NCBI GenBank assembly: GCA_903893085.1 | Contig: CAITKS010000088.1 | Coordinates: 1-11,436 of the forward strand | Reading direction: 5' to 3' | Origin: an uncultured Actinomycetes bacterium | Lineage (GTDB): Bacteria; Actinomycetota; Actinomycetes; Nanopelagicales; Nanopelagicaceae | DNA: 11,436 nt | In this document: one piece after another, positions 1 through 6,683 of the stretch | Layout of the letters: each line of letters opens with the position of its first letter | Numbering within the stretch: the stretch's first letter is position 1 | The notes under the pieces: generated by a model | Told to the model about the DNA's origin: nothing | Databases searched by the model: none | What the model saw: only the letters and a program-made list of their open reading frames with translations | Program-made: the position numbers and the translations under genes

Positions 1-1248
1 GTTTTAGCTAAGGCCGAATCACTTGCCGCCGATTTCTGGGGCGCAGATTTTGCACGCTTTTCAACCGGTGGTTCTACTCACGCAAACCAAGCAGTAATCC
101 TGGCGCTGGGCAAACCTGGCGACAAAGTTGCGCTGAGCCGCACCGCACATCGTTCTGTACTAAGTGCACTTGTTTTAGCAGGCCTTGAACCAATTTGGTT
201 ATCACCTGAAATCGATACACTCACCGGCGTCCCGATGGGTATCACCTTGGCAGAGTTCGAACGCGTACTTAATCAAAAACCAATTGCGTTATTGCTCACC
301 GAACCTGGATATTTGGGAACTATCTCTGACATCGCACCGCTTATTAAATGCGCCCATGCAAATTCGATTCCTGTAATCGTTGATGCCGCTTGGGGCGGAC
401 ATTTCGGTTTTCATGACACATATCCAAAACATGTGATGCAACTTGGCGCAGATGCCCTAATTACCAGCGTTCATAAAGCTTTACCGGGATACAGCGCTTC
501 CGCACTTTTATTGGCCCGCACCAATTTACTTAGCGCCGATCGACTTGAGCAAAGTTTTGAAACTACGCATACAACCTCACCTGCAGGTGCTCCATTGGCA
601 TCAATCGATGCGGTTCGTGCACTTTTGCAGACTCGCGGTGAAGAACTTCTGGGTGCTCTGTTAAGTAACGTCAATGAATTCAAGTTGGCGGTACAGGCCA
701 ATTTTGATCTACCAATATTCCTTAACACCAGCGATTTCCCGATCGGACGCTTTGATCCAGCAAAGATCGTTTTGCGCGCAAATCAATTAGGGGCTTCTGG
801 CGTAGATGTGGAACGTGCGTTAATCGAACGCGGAATCCGAGTCGAAATGGCAGATCGCGACACCATCGTATTTCTGGCAACACTTTCTGACACAGTTGCC
901 GATTTCCAAAAGTTAGCAATGGTTCTTGTTCAGATTCTAAAGTCTCTTCAAGGCACGCCACGTCCAAGTGCAACCGCACTTAGTTGGTCGGTCATCCCAC
1001 AAGTGAAAATCTCGATGCGCGAGGCTTACTTTGCTGATACTGAATTAGTCACGGCAAGTGAAGCCATCGGTCGAATCTCTGCAGATTTAATTGCGCCCTA
1101 TCCCCCAGGCGTTGCTGTTGTCGCACCAGGAGAATTATTGACCGAACAAATTGTTAGCGGGTTAGTCGCATCTCAGAAAGCGGGAGTTCGTATCGCATAT
1201 GCAACAGATCCAACACTTTCTAGCTTTAGAGTCGTTAGCCCTCGTTAG
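1..1248 (+). CDS. Orn/Lys/Arg decarboxylase family PLP enzyme (3' part, 5' end outside window)
   Basis: The reading frame is open from the first base and gives 415 visible residues before the TAG stop; the N-terminus is missing. The protein is a fold-type I PLP-dependent amino-acid decarboxylase of the Orn/Lys/Arg (YaaO/SpeA-like) group. Visible marks are a glycine- and serine-rich STGGSTHANQ segment near visible residue 22, a cofactor-stacking His at codon 148-150 (RTAHRSV), the Asp contacting the PLP ring nitrogen at 382-384 (VDAAWGGHFGF), and the Schiff-base Lys at 475-477 (TSVHKALPGYS). The C-terminal domain carries YPPGVAVVAPGE, typical of this family's C-terminal domain. The expected reaction is decarboxylation of arginine, lysine or ornithine to a polyamine precursor in the cytoplasm, but the substrate cannot be read from sequence. 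The gene overlaps the convergent acetyltransferase by 14 nt. Family assignment is secure; substrate is open. Confidence 0.9.
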   Translation, partial: VLAKAESLAADFWGADFARFSTGGSTHANQAVILALGKPGDKVALSRTAHRSVLSALVLAGLEPIWLSPEIDTLTGVPMGITLAEFERVLNQKPIALLLTEPGYLGTISDIAPLIKCAHANSIPVIVDAAWGGHFGFHDTYPKHVMQLGADALITSVHKALPGYSASALLLARTNLLSADRLEQSFETTHTTSPAGAPLASIDAVRALLQTRGEELLGALLSNVNEFKLAVQANFDLPIFLNTSDFPIGRFDPAKIVLRANQLGASGVDVERALIERGIRVEMADRDTIVFLATLSDTVADFQKLAMVLVQILKSLQGTPRPSATALSWSVIPQVKISMREAYFADTELVTASEAIGRISADLIAPYPPGVAVVAPGELLTEQIVSGLVASQKAGVRIAYATDPTLSSFRVVSPR

Positions 1249-1711
1249 CAAATTTCTTTAGCGCATCGCCAGAGAGTCTGAAAACAGTCCATTCATCCAT
1301 CGCTACTGCCCCAAGTGATTTATAGAACTCAATCGATGGCTCATTCCAATCTAGAACCCACCATTGGAATCGCTCATATTCACGCTCGATACAAAGTTGT
1401 GCCAAGGTTTTCATAAAACCCTTGCCAATTCCGTGTCCGCGATATTCGGGTTGGACAAATAAATCTTCCAAATAAATTCCAGGTTTACCTATCCAAGTTG
1501 AATAATTTAAGAACCAAAGTGCGATTCCCACGATCTTGCCATCGACTTCGGCAACGTGGCAAAACGCAACAGGATTATCGTTAAACAAAGAGCCGTTAAT
1601 CTGGTCTGGCGTTGCAACCATCTCATCTGGCGCTTTTTCATAGACTGCTAATTCAAAGATCAGGCGGTGTATATCTGCAGCATCTTGCGGCTGCGCGATT
1701 CGAATCTGCAT
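1235..1711 (-). CDS. GNAT N-acetyltransferase, SSAT (diamine/thialysine acetyltransferase)-like
   Basis: This 158-residue single-domain GNAT is of normal family length. The acetyl-CoA pyrophosphate loop is YRGHGIGK at residues 90-97, preceded by the beta4 strand YLEDLFV (80-86). The C-terminal block WNEPSIEFYKSLGA (122-135) supplies the Tyr (Y130) that acts as general acid in the family. The N-terminal ELAVYEK (20-26) and the LED, WNEPS and FYK motifs match spermidine/spermine N1-acetyltransferase and its thialysine-acetylating paralogue better than generic RimI-type GNATs. The likely role is acetyl-CoA-dependent acetylation of a small amine. The gene converges with and overlaps the amino-acid decarboxylase, so a polyamine-related role is a reasonable inference. 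No Shine-Dalgarno is seen; a TAAACT hexamer lies 6 nt upstream of the ATG, suggesting a leaderless transcript. The exact substrate is unproven. Confidence 0.88.
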   Translation of the reverse strand: MQIRIAQPQDAADIHRLIFELAVYEKAPDEMVATPDQINGSLFNDNPVAFCHVAEVDGKIVGIALWFLNYSTWIGKPGIYLEDLFVQPEYRGHGIGKGFMKTLAQLCIEREYERFQWWVLDWNEPSIEFYKSLGAVAMDEWTVFRLSGDALKKFANEG

Positions 1712-1717
1712 TAGTTG

Positions 1718-1723
1718 AGTTTA
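1718..1723 (-). promoter_or_regulatory. Putative -10 box (TAAACT) of the acetyltransferase, leaderless
   Basis: On the minus strand TAAACT fits the actinobacterial TANNNT -10 pattern and is followed by exactly 6 nt and then the ATG. Transcription would therefore begin at or next to the start codon. No convincing -35 is visible; that position falls inside the pstS terminator hairpin. This is a prediction from spacing only. Confidence 0.45.
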
Positions 1724-1731
1724 GGGCAAAG

Positions 1732-1760
1732 AAAAACGGCCAGGTTTCCCTGGCCGTTTT
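1732..1760 (-). terminator. Rho-independent terminator of the phoU-pst operon
   Basis: A perfect 12-bp stem is formed by 1733-1744 and 1749-1760 (AAAACGGCCAGG paired with CCTGGCCGTTTT) around a 4-nt loop. Read on the minus strand, the G/C-rich core ends in a run of five T (complement of 1732-1736). It lies 22 nt past the pstS stop. On the plus strand there are only four T within the stem, so it is best read as terminating pstS transcription before the acetyltransferase. Confidence 0.9.
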
Positions 1761-1781
1761 CCTCTCGTAGTTCGTTAAGAA

Positions 1782-2930
1782 TTAACCGATTTTTGCTGCT
1801 AGAGCCTGAGCCTTCTTCAAGAAGTCTCCGTCTAGTTGTGTGAAGTCCAATGGACCTCCAGCAGTTGTTGCGCACTTAGGACTCAACAAGAAATCAACAA
1901 GTGACTTTACAGCCGCTGCGCGAGTCTTGTCTGCGTATGCAGTGTCAACCAACATGTAAGAAACGATGCCTAGTGTGTAAGCACCCTTTTCCTTTGTTGC
2001 GTAATCAAATGTAACGATTCCGTTTGCATCGATTGATGCCTGTGAGAGGAATGCTGCAGTTGATGAAGATGTAGGTGTTACAGCGTTCTTAGCTGGGTTA
2101 ATTACATCAGCGATCTTTAGCTTATTCGCTTTTGCGTAGCTAGTTTCTGCATATGTAATTGAGTAAGGAGTCTTTGCAGCAAGTTGCGCAACACCAGTAG
2201 ATGAAGACGCGCTAACCATGCGGCCTAGGTTCGTAGGTGAGTTCAAGTCACCTGGGAAAGAAGTTGCGAATGTGCTGCTCTTTGGCTTTGTCCAAACAGA
2301 TGGAGCTGAACCAGCTAGGTAGCCTGTGAAGTTTTCAGATGTACCTGAAGACTCAAAGCGATAGATAACCTTGATTGGCTTGTTTGGCAATGTGTAGCGA
2401 GTAGTTGTTGGGATTGTCTTTGCGATAATTGGATCGCCCTTTGAATCCTTGACGATTGCGCCATTCTTTGTCTTGTAAACAATCTTGTCGTATGAACGGT
2501 TGTTATCAGCAACGATCGCTGGATCGTCCCAACGTGTGATTGTTCCGGCGAAGATGCCAGCAATTGTTGTTGCAGAAAGTGCAAGATTTGTACGTGAAGG
2601 CAAGTTGTGCAAGATTCCGATTGGTGCAGCAACTGCTGGTACGTGAATTAGTGATGCACGCTTTGTAGATGCTGTGTAAGCAGCATCAGAGAACCAAAAA
2701 TCACCGATTGACTTATCTGAGTTTCCGCGACCAGTTCCTGAGCTTGAAGATGAATATGTGTATGTATGTCCTGAACCTGAAGCGGCGAATGGAGCCTTGC
2801 ATGCTTCGATTAGACCGGCAGGAAATGAAGCGCCTGAACCGGATAGGTCAACTGCGTGGGCTGGAGTCGAGGCGACAAGCCCGAAAACGAGTGCAACTGC
2901 TGCAGATTTTGCAAGCATTGAAACTTTCAT
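1782..2930 (-). CDS. pstS: Phosphate ABC transporter, phosphate-binding protein PstS
   Basis: This 382-residue extracytoplasmic phosphate-binding protein delivers phosphate to the PstCA channel. Residues 1-26 are a Sec signal peptide (hydrophobic core AAVALVFGLVA) ending in AHA, a signal peptidase I site; there is no lipobox cysteine. Family motifs follow: SGASFP (32-37), the Ser/Gly-rich SSSSSGTGRG (60-69), FSDA (80-83, with the phosphate-contacting Asp), TRWDDPAI (132-139) and RFESSGTS (191-198, containing the conserved Arg and SGT loop). Compared with E. coli PstS, about 30 extra residues (roughly 147-183) lie between WDD and the Arg-SGT motif. The only two cysteines, C44 and one near 353, could form a disulfide. 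The ATG has a good Shine-Dalgarno (GGGGA, about 7 nt upstream). It is the last gene of the locus, separated from pstB by 118 bp with Pho-box-like repeats. Confidence 0.95.
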   Translation of the reverse strand: MKVSMLAKSAAVALVFGLVASTPAHAVDLSGSGASFPAGLIEACKAPFAASGSGHTYTYSSSSSGTGRGNSDKSIGDFWFSDAAYTASTKRASLIHVPAVAAPIGILHNLPSRTNLALSATTIAGIFAGTITRWDDPAIVADNNRSYDKIVYKTKNGAIVKDSKGDPIIAKTIPTTTRYTLPNKPIKVIYRFESSGTSENFTGYLAGSAPSVWTKPKSSTFATSFPGDLNSPTNLGRMVSASSSTGVAQLAAKTPYSITYAETSYAKANKLKIADVINPAKNAVTPTSSSTAAFLSQASIDANGIVTFDYATKEKGAYTLGIVSYMLVDTAYADKTRAAAVKSLVDFLLSPKCATTAGGPLDFTQLDGDFLKKAQALAAKIG

Positions 2931-2935
2931 TAATT

Positions 2936-2942
2936 TTCCCCT
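2936..2942 (-). promoter_or_regulatory. Shine-Dalgarno of pstS
   Basis: On the minus strand AAGGGGAA lies 5-7 nt before the pstS ATG. It is the clearest ribosome-binding site in the window. It implies a real 5' leader for pstS, unlike the apparently leaderless phoU, kinase, acetyltransferase and MMPL genes. Confidence 0.7.
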
Positions 2943-3007
2943 TATTAGATTTAGGTGACGTGCTAGGAGAAAACTAGGTACCAGGGGTTAACTAAATGCG
3001 CCTCAAG

Positions 3008-3046
3008 GGCAAACGTTGGTTAACGTTTAGGTGAACAGCAGGTAAC
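3008..3046 (-). promoter_or_regulatory. Pho-box-like repeat array upstream of pstS
   Basis: The pstB-pstS gap holds four degenerate copies of the GTTCACC-type half-site. On the plus strand these read GGCAAAC (3008), GGTTAAC (3018), GGTGAAC (3030) and GGTAAC (3041), starting 10, 12 and 11 nt apart, one helical turn each. Read on the minus strand they become GTTTGCC, GTTAACC, GTTCACC and GTTACC. Another GGTTAAC is at 2986-2992. This matches the tandem direct-repeat operator of PhoP/RegX3-type regulators and the perfect copy at 6637-6654. It would give pstS its own phosphate-starvation promoter; I could not place a confident -10/-35 between it and the gene. Confidence 0.65.
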
Positions 3047-3048
3047 GC

Positions 3049-3924
3049 CTAGCCGAAACGGCCAGTGACGTAATTTTCGGTGCGCTGGTCTTTCGGCTGA
3101 GAGAAGATCTCGCTGGTGCGAGCCACTTCGATCATTTCACCTGGACCGCCATCTGATAGGAAGAAGGCGGTGTAATCAGATACGCGAGCTGCTTGTTGCA
3201 TATTGTGAGTGACAATAATAATGGTCATCGAATCTGAGAGCTCACGAATAGTCTCTTCGATTCGCAGGGTTGATCCTGGATCGAGTGCCGAACATGGCTC
3301 ATCCATCAAGAGAACTTGTGGGCTCACTGCAAGTGCGCGAGCGATACATAAACGTTGTTGCTGGCCACCGGATAGTGATCCACCGTGCGCGCCTAGACGA
3401 TCTTTCACTTCATTCCAAAGACCAGCACGTACCAAACATGATTCAAGTAGCTCATCTTTATTTGCAACTTTTAGTTGAGCTAATTTGAGGCCCGAGAGAA
3501 CGTTTTCACCAATAGTCATAGATGGAAATGGATTTGGCTTTTGAAAGACCATACCGATTTGCAAACGGATCTTGGTTACATCGACTCCTGGAGCATAAAC
3601 ATCTTTACCGTCGAGCAATACTTCACCAGCCATTGCTGCACCCGGAATAAATTCATGCATACGGTTGATCGTGCGGATAAATGTTGATTTACCACAACCT
3701 GATGGCCCGATAAGTGCTGTAACAGAACCTGCCGCAAATTCGAGATTAACATTGGATAAAACATGGTTCTTACCGAACCATGCGTGAATTCCGCGAGTTT
3801 CTAGTCCCGTACCGGTTGCATGAGTCGGTTGTGTGCGTGCCGGCTTTGCATTTGCAACACTCGACAAAGAGCTGGGTTGCGCAGATGTGGACATTTCTTT
3901 CTCGCTTTCAGGAGTCTGGATCAT
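3049..3924 (-). CDS. pstB: Phosphate ABC transporter ATP-binding protein PstB
   Basis: This ABC ATPase drives phosphate import. The chosen ATG (3922-3924) overlaps the pstA stop as ATGA and has AAAGG about 9 nt upstream, giving 291 residues; the frame stays open further upstream inside pstA, and an internal ATG at 3892-3894 is an alternative. Residues 1 to about 40 are a Ser/Thr/Ala/Pro-rich extension not found in the 257-residue E. coli protein. The catalytic motifs are complete: Walker [10 protein letters not shown] (73-81), Q-loop FQKPNPFP (127-134, the NPFP being typical of PstB), signature LSGGQ (184-188), Walker B LLMDEP (205-210), D-loop SALD (212-215) and switch His 240 (VTHN). It should sit on the cytoplasmic face of PstCA and is a likely PhoU contact. 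Confidence 0.95.
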   Translation of the reverse strand: MIQTPESEKEMSTSAQPSSLSSVANAKPARTQPTHATGTGLETRGIHAWFGKNHVLSNVNLEFAAGSVTALIGPSGCGKSTFIRTINRMHEFIPGAAMAGEVLLDGKDVYAPGVDVTKIRLQIGMVFQKPNPFPSMTIGENVLSGLKLAQLKVANKDELLESCLVRAGLWNEVKDRLGAHGGSLSGGQQQRLCIARALAVSPQVLLMDEPCSALDPGSTLRIEETIRELSDSMTIIIVTHNMQQAARVSDYTAFFLSDGGPGEMIEVARTSEIFSQPKDQRTENYVTGRFG

Positions 3925-4964
3925 TTGGAAACCTTTCGAGTTGATAACGCACGGGCTAACACGAACAAAATTAAGACCAACATCATTAGAACGAGCAATC
4001 CGGCCCATGCACGAGTAATTGCCTCTTCTGAACCTGCGTTAAATGATTTCCAAATGTAATAAGGAAGTGAGCCAACTGAGCCGTTAAATGGGTTCGGATT
4101 AACGCTGTCTCCACCACCGGTTAACAAAAGAAGTGGAGCGGTCTCACCGGCGATACGTGCAATACCAAGAATGATCGCAGTCATCAATCCGCTTCGCGCT
4201 GCGGGCAGAACAATCATTGCAACCGTGCGCCATTGGGTTCCACCGAGTGCAGTACCTGCTTCACGAAGATCATTTGGAATAAGCAGTAAAACTTCTTCAG
4301 CGGTGCGAGCAACAGTTGGAATCATCAAAATACTTAGCGCAAGGGCGCCCATGAGTGCAGAATAGTTTTTGGTAATTGGATACAGAACTGCTGAAAGGAT
4401 GAAAAGGCCCGCCACAATTGATGGCACACCGCTCATAGCCTGCACCAAGAAACGAATCGGCCCGGCAAATTTTCCATTTATTTCAGTTAAGTACAGCGCA
4501 GTTAGGATCGCGATCGGAACGCTTATGATCAAAGCCAAAACGACCAATGTGAGTGTTCCGGTGATGGCGTGCAGGACTCCGCCATTTTCTAGTGGATCTG
4601 TAGGTGCAGCTAGCGACATGTCATTGGTAAACAACCCAAAACTTATGCCAGGCAGCCCTCGTTGCAGAACAGTATAAATAATGCTGGCAATCGGCAGAAT
4701 CGTAACTATCGCACCGACGGCAACCAAGCTTTTAACAAACGCATCTTTTGCCGCTGGCGCACCGCGAGTGATGAATGAAAATCCAGAAACTATTGCACCG
4801 TATGCAACGAAGAATGAAAAGGCGTAGCCAAGTTTTCCAGCCATTCCAGTCATTGCAACCATCAAATAGGCGATTCCAATACCAGCAATTAAAAACCCAA
4901 AATCTCTTGCACGTTCTGTTGGGCTTTTTGCCCAAGGTTTGGTTGGTTTAATTAAAGTAGTCAT
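3921..4964 (-). CDS. pstA: Phosphate ABC transporter permease PstA
   Basis: This 347-residue inner permease subunit forms the phosphate channel with PstC. An N-terminal pair of hydrophobic helices (about residues 22-65) precedes the usual six-helix BPD_transp_1 core, making it longer than E. coli PstA (296 residues). The ATPase-coupling EAA loop is [20 protein letters not shown], followed by [12 protein letters not shown]; the region [13 protein letters not shown] after it is characteristic of PstA. The ATG at 4962-4964 overlaps the pstC stop as ATGA, and its own stop overlaps the pstB ATG the same way. Translation of pstC, pstA and pstB is therefore probably coupled and their stoichiometry fixed. 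Confidence 0.95.
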   Translation of the reverse strand: MTTLIKPTKPWAKSPTERARDFGFLIAGIGIAYLMVAMTGMAGKLGYAFSFFVAYGAIVSGFSFITRGAPAAKDAFVKSLVAVGAIVTILPIASIIYTVLQRGLPGISFGLFTNDMSLAAPTDPLENGGVLHAITGTLTLVVLALIISVPIAILTALYLTEINGKFAGPIRFLVQAMSGVPSIVAGLFILSAVLYPITKNYSALMGALALSILMIPTVARTAEEVLLLIPNDLREAGTALGGTQWRTVAMIVLPAARSGLMTAIILGIARIAGETAPLLLLTGGGDSVNPNPFNGSVGSLPYYIWKSFNAGSEEAITRAWAGLLVLMMLVLILFVLARALSTRKVSK

Positions 4965-5941
4965 CGCCCTGACTTTCCAGTTGATTTCACAATCACATTT
5001 GCAATCGCATTTACGATCAAGGTAAGTAGGAAGAGGACTAAACCTGCAGCCATAAGCGCTTTAATTTCGTATGGGCTGGCTTCACCGAATTTAGCAATGA
5101 TGAGTGAGGCAACGTTTCCGCCGGCGCCGAGTAGCACATGCCAATTTATCTGGAAAACAATGTTAAGTACGGTGAATACAGCAACCGTTTCACCCATCGC
5201 TCGACCAAGTCCGAGCATTGCTCCGCCGATTACGCCGCTGCGACCATGAGGGATTACGACTGCCTTAATCATCGCCCAACGAGTTGCACCAAGAGCAAAT
5301 GCAGCTTGAATTCGATCCAGCGGTGCTTGTGCAAAAATTTCACGCGATACAGATGTAATGATTGGAATAATCATGATTGCAAGCACGACACCTGCAATAA
5401 ATGGAGAACGAGTTAAAAAGTATGGCTTGACTTCAAAGAACGGAATCCAACCCAAATACTTATTTATTAACTTTCCCCAGTATTCGGCGCTAGGCATGAG
5501 AACTAAGAAGCCCCAGATACCAAAGAGGATGGATGGAAACGCCGCCATAAGGTCAATGACCGTAACCAAAATCTTTTTTAACCAAGCAGGAGCATAAAAG
5601 TTTAGGAAAAGAGCTGAGAAAACAGATATCGGTAAAGCGATTACAACGGCGACAAATGAACAAAGAATTGTTCCCACCAACATCGCTGCTAGACCAAAGT
5701 TGCTGTCGGTTATATTGCCTGCTTCATCACTTACGATTGACCATTCAGCGCTGGTGATAAATCCAAGTCCCTCAGTCTTTAAGACTTCAAACCCACGATA
5801 GGCAAGAAAAAGTGCTATCAAACCTAAAATTACAAGTGAAGACAAACCTCCACTGGTAACTACGCCACGGAAGACTTTATCTGAACGTCGAGGTTCAGTT
5901 GAGATTTCCCGAGGGCTGGGGATCGAAGTTGCAGTTGTCAC
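4961..5941 (-). CDS. pstC: Phosphate ABC transporter permease PstC
   Basis: This 326-residue membrane permease is the partner of PstA. The start is GTG (5939-5941), one base after the phoU TAA stop, with AGGAAAG inside the end of phoU as ribosome-binding site. A short hydrophilic N-terminus (1 to about 33) leads into a first helix (VILGLIALFLAYRGF), a periplasmic stretch containing EGLGFITSAEWSIVSD, then the permease core. The EAA loop EIFAQAPLDRIQAAFALGAT is followed by RWAMIKAVVIPHGRSGVIGG, and GLGRAMGETVAV is a typical PstC segment. It ends in a 4-nt overlap with pstA. Size and topology are ordinary for the family. Confidence 0.95.
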   Translation of the reverse strand: MTTATSIPSPREISTEPRRSDKVFRGVVTSGGLSSLVILGLIALFLAYRGFEVLKTEGLGFITSAEWSIVSDEAGNITDSNFGLAAMLVGTILCSFVAVVIALPISVFSALFLNFYAPAWLKKILVTVIDLMAAFPSILFGIWGFLVLMPSAEYWGKLINKYLGWIPFFEVKPYFLTRSPFIAGVVLAIMIIPIITSVSREIFAQAPLDRIQAAFALGATRWAMIKAVVIPHGRSGVIGGAMLGLGRAMGETVAVFTVLNIVFQINWHVLLGAGGNVASLIIAKFGEASPYEIKALMAAGLVLFLLTLIVNAIANVIVKSTGKSGR

Positions 5942-5942
5942 T

Positions 5943-6593
5943 TTAGGCGAACTTTCCTGTAACTAAGAAAATTACGCGACGAGAAACTGATACGGCGTGG
6001 TCTGCATAACGCTCGTAATAACGACCAAGCAAAGTTAAATCAATTGCGGTCTCAACACCGTGTGGCCATGAAGGTTCAACAAGTGAAGAAATTAGCTTGC
6101 GGTGTAGCTCATCCATTTCATCATCATCTTTTTCAACTTGAGCAGCAAGTGCCACATCGCGCGTTGAAATAACAACACCGGTTTTTGTTGCAATCTTTTC
6201 TGCAGTCTCGCCAATGGCTTCAACTAGTGCAAGAAGTTCTGTTGGTACCGCACTTGCTGGGTGGCGCAGGCGTACAAGCTTTGCAACGTGGTGGGCAAGA
6301 TCTCCCATACGTTCTAAATCTGCCGACATGCGAAGTGCAGTAACAAGGGCACGCAAGTCCGATGCAACCGGTTGTTGTCTTGCAATAATGTCAATGATGC
6401 GCGCATCTAAATCATGTTGCACTGTGTCAATTTTTTCATCAGATGTAATAACTTCTTCGGCCAACTTTAAGTCTTTAGTCATAACAGACCTCGTTGCTCT
6501 GGCCATCGAATCAGAAACCATCACACTTAAATCGAAGAGGGTTTGCGAGACGCTGTCTAGTTCATCTTGGAATACGGATCTGATTAAAGGCAT
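5943..6593 (-). CDS. phoU: Phosphate-signalling complex protein PhoU
   Basis: This 216-residue all-helical cytoplasmic protein contains two tandem PhoU repeats. Each carries the metal-cluster ExxxD signature: DLERMGDLAHH (E94, D98) and YYERYADHAV (E194, D198). PhoU connects the Pst transporter to the PhoR-type kinase and keeps the Pho regulon off when phosphate is plentiful. Here it is the first gene of the operon, rather than the last as in the classical pstSCAB-phoU order, and is divergent from the kinase gene. The ATG has no Shine-Dalgarno; a -10 box TAGCGT ends 6 nt upstream, so the mRNA is probably leaderless. A Pho box lies just upstream of the promoter. Confidence 0.95.
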   Translation of the reverse strand: MPLIRSVFQDELDSVSQTLFDLSVMVSDSMARATRSVMTKDLKLAEEVITSDEKIDTVQHDLDARIIDIIARQQPVASDLRALVTALRMSADLERMGDLAHHVAKLVRLRHPASAVPTELLALVEAIGETAEKIATKTGVVISTRDVALAAQVEKDDDEMDELHRKLISSLVEPSWPHGVETAIDLTLLGRYYERYADHAVSVSRRVIFLVTGKFA

Positions 6594-6599
6594 GACCGC

Positions 6600-6629
6600 A
6601 CGCTAGGCGCACCCGTTGAATGGAGTCAA
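6600..6629 (-). promoter_or_regulatory. Putative promoter of phoU-pstCAB (-35 TTGACT, -10 TAGCGT)
   Basis: On the minus strand TTGACT (6624-6629) matches the -35 consensus TTGACA at five of six positions. It is followed after 18 nt by TAGCGT (6600-6605), a TANNNT -10 box. Six further nt lead directly to the phoU ATG, indicating leaderless transcription. The perfect Pho box ends 7 nt upstream of the -35, the position expected for an activating response regulator. Confidence 0.6.
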
Positions 6630-6636
6630 TCCATTG

Positions 6637-6658
6637 GGTGAACGGACGGTGAACTGGT
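6637..6658. promoter_or_regulatory. Pho box (PhoP/RegX3 operator) shared by phoU and the kinase gene
   Basis: GGTGAAC occurs at 6637-6643 and again at 6648-6654, exactly 11 nt apart. On the minus strand this reads GTTCACCGTCCGTTCACC, matching the direct-repeat Pho box known for Streptomyces PhoP (GTTCACC units of 11 nt). A weaker copy, GTTGAAT, sits at 6615-6621, in phase two units away. The site lies between divergent phoU and the kinase gene: next to the phoU -35, and in the other direction about 12 nt before the candidate kinase -10. It could therefore serve both operons. Confidence 0.8.
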
Positions 6659-6670
6659 GCGACATGGGGC

Positions 6671-6676
6671 TAGGCT
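6671..6676 (+). promoter_or_regulatory. Putative -10 box (TAGGCT) of the kinase-regulator operon
   Basis: TAGGCT fits TANNNT and is followed by 7 nt and an in-frame ATG (6684), consistent with leaderless expression. The Pho box half-site at 6648-6654 would occupy the -35 position, as at regulator-activated Pho promoters. A competing -10-like TATAAA lies at 6704-6709 and would suit the downstream ATG at 6735. Confidence 0.4.
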
Positions 6677-6683
6677 TTACCGC

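Noticed and set aside
2669..2977. Open frames on the plus strand opposite the pstS start and upstream region
   Set aside because: They are low-complexity shadows of the pstS N-terminus with no family resemblance; pstS with signal peptide and Shine-Dalgarno explains the region.
2971..2994. Imperfect hairpin (TAGTTAACC / GGTACCTA on the minus strand) followed by GTTTTC before pstS
   Set aside because: The stem has a mismatch and a bulge, low GC and a poor T-tract, so it is not convincing as terminator, attenuator or processing site.
3925..4008. Longer N-terminus for PstB starting inside pstA
   Set aside because: The added 28 residues are only the open frame across the end of pstA. The ATG overlapping the pstA stop with AAAGG upstream is the natural start, matching the pstC/pstA junction.
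6214..6606. 130-codon open frame antisense to phoU
   Set aside because: It mirrors the phoU coding frame, has no recognisable domain or ribosome-binding site, and phoU itself is unambiguous.
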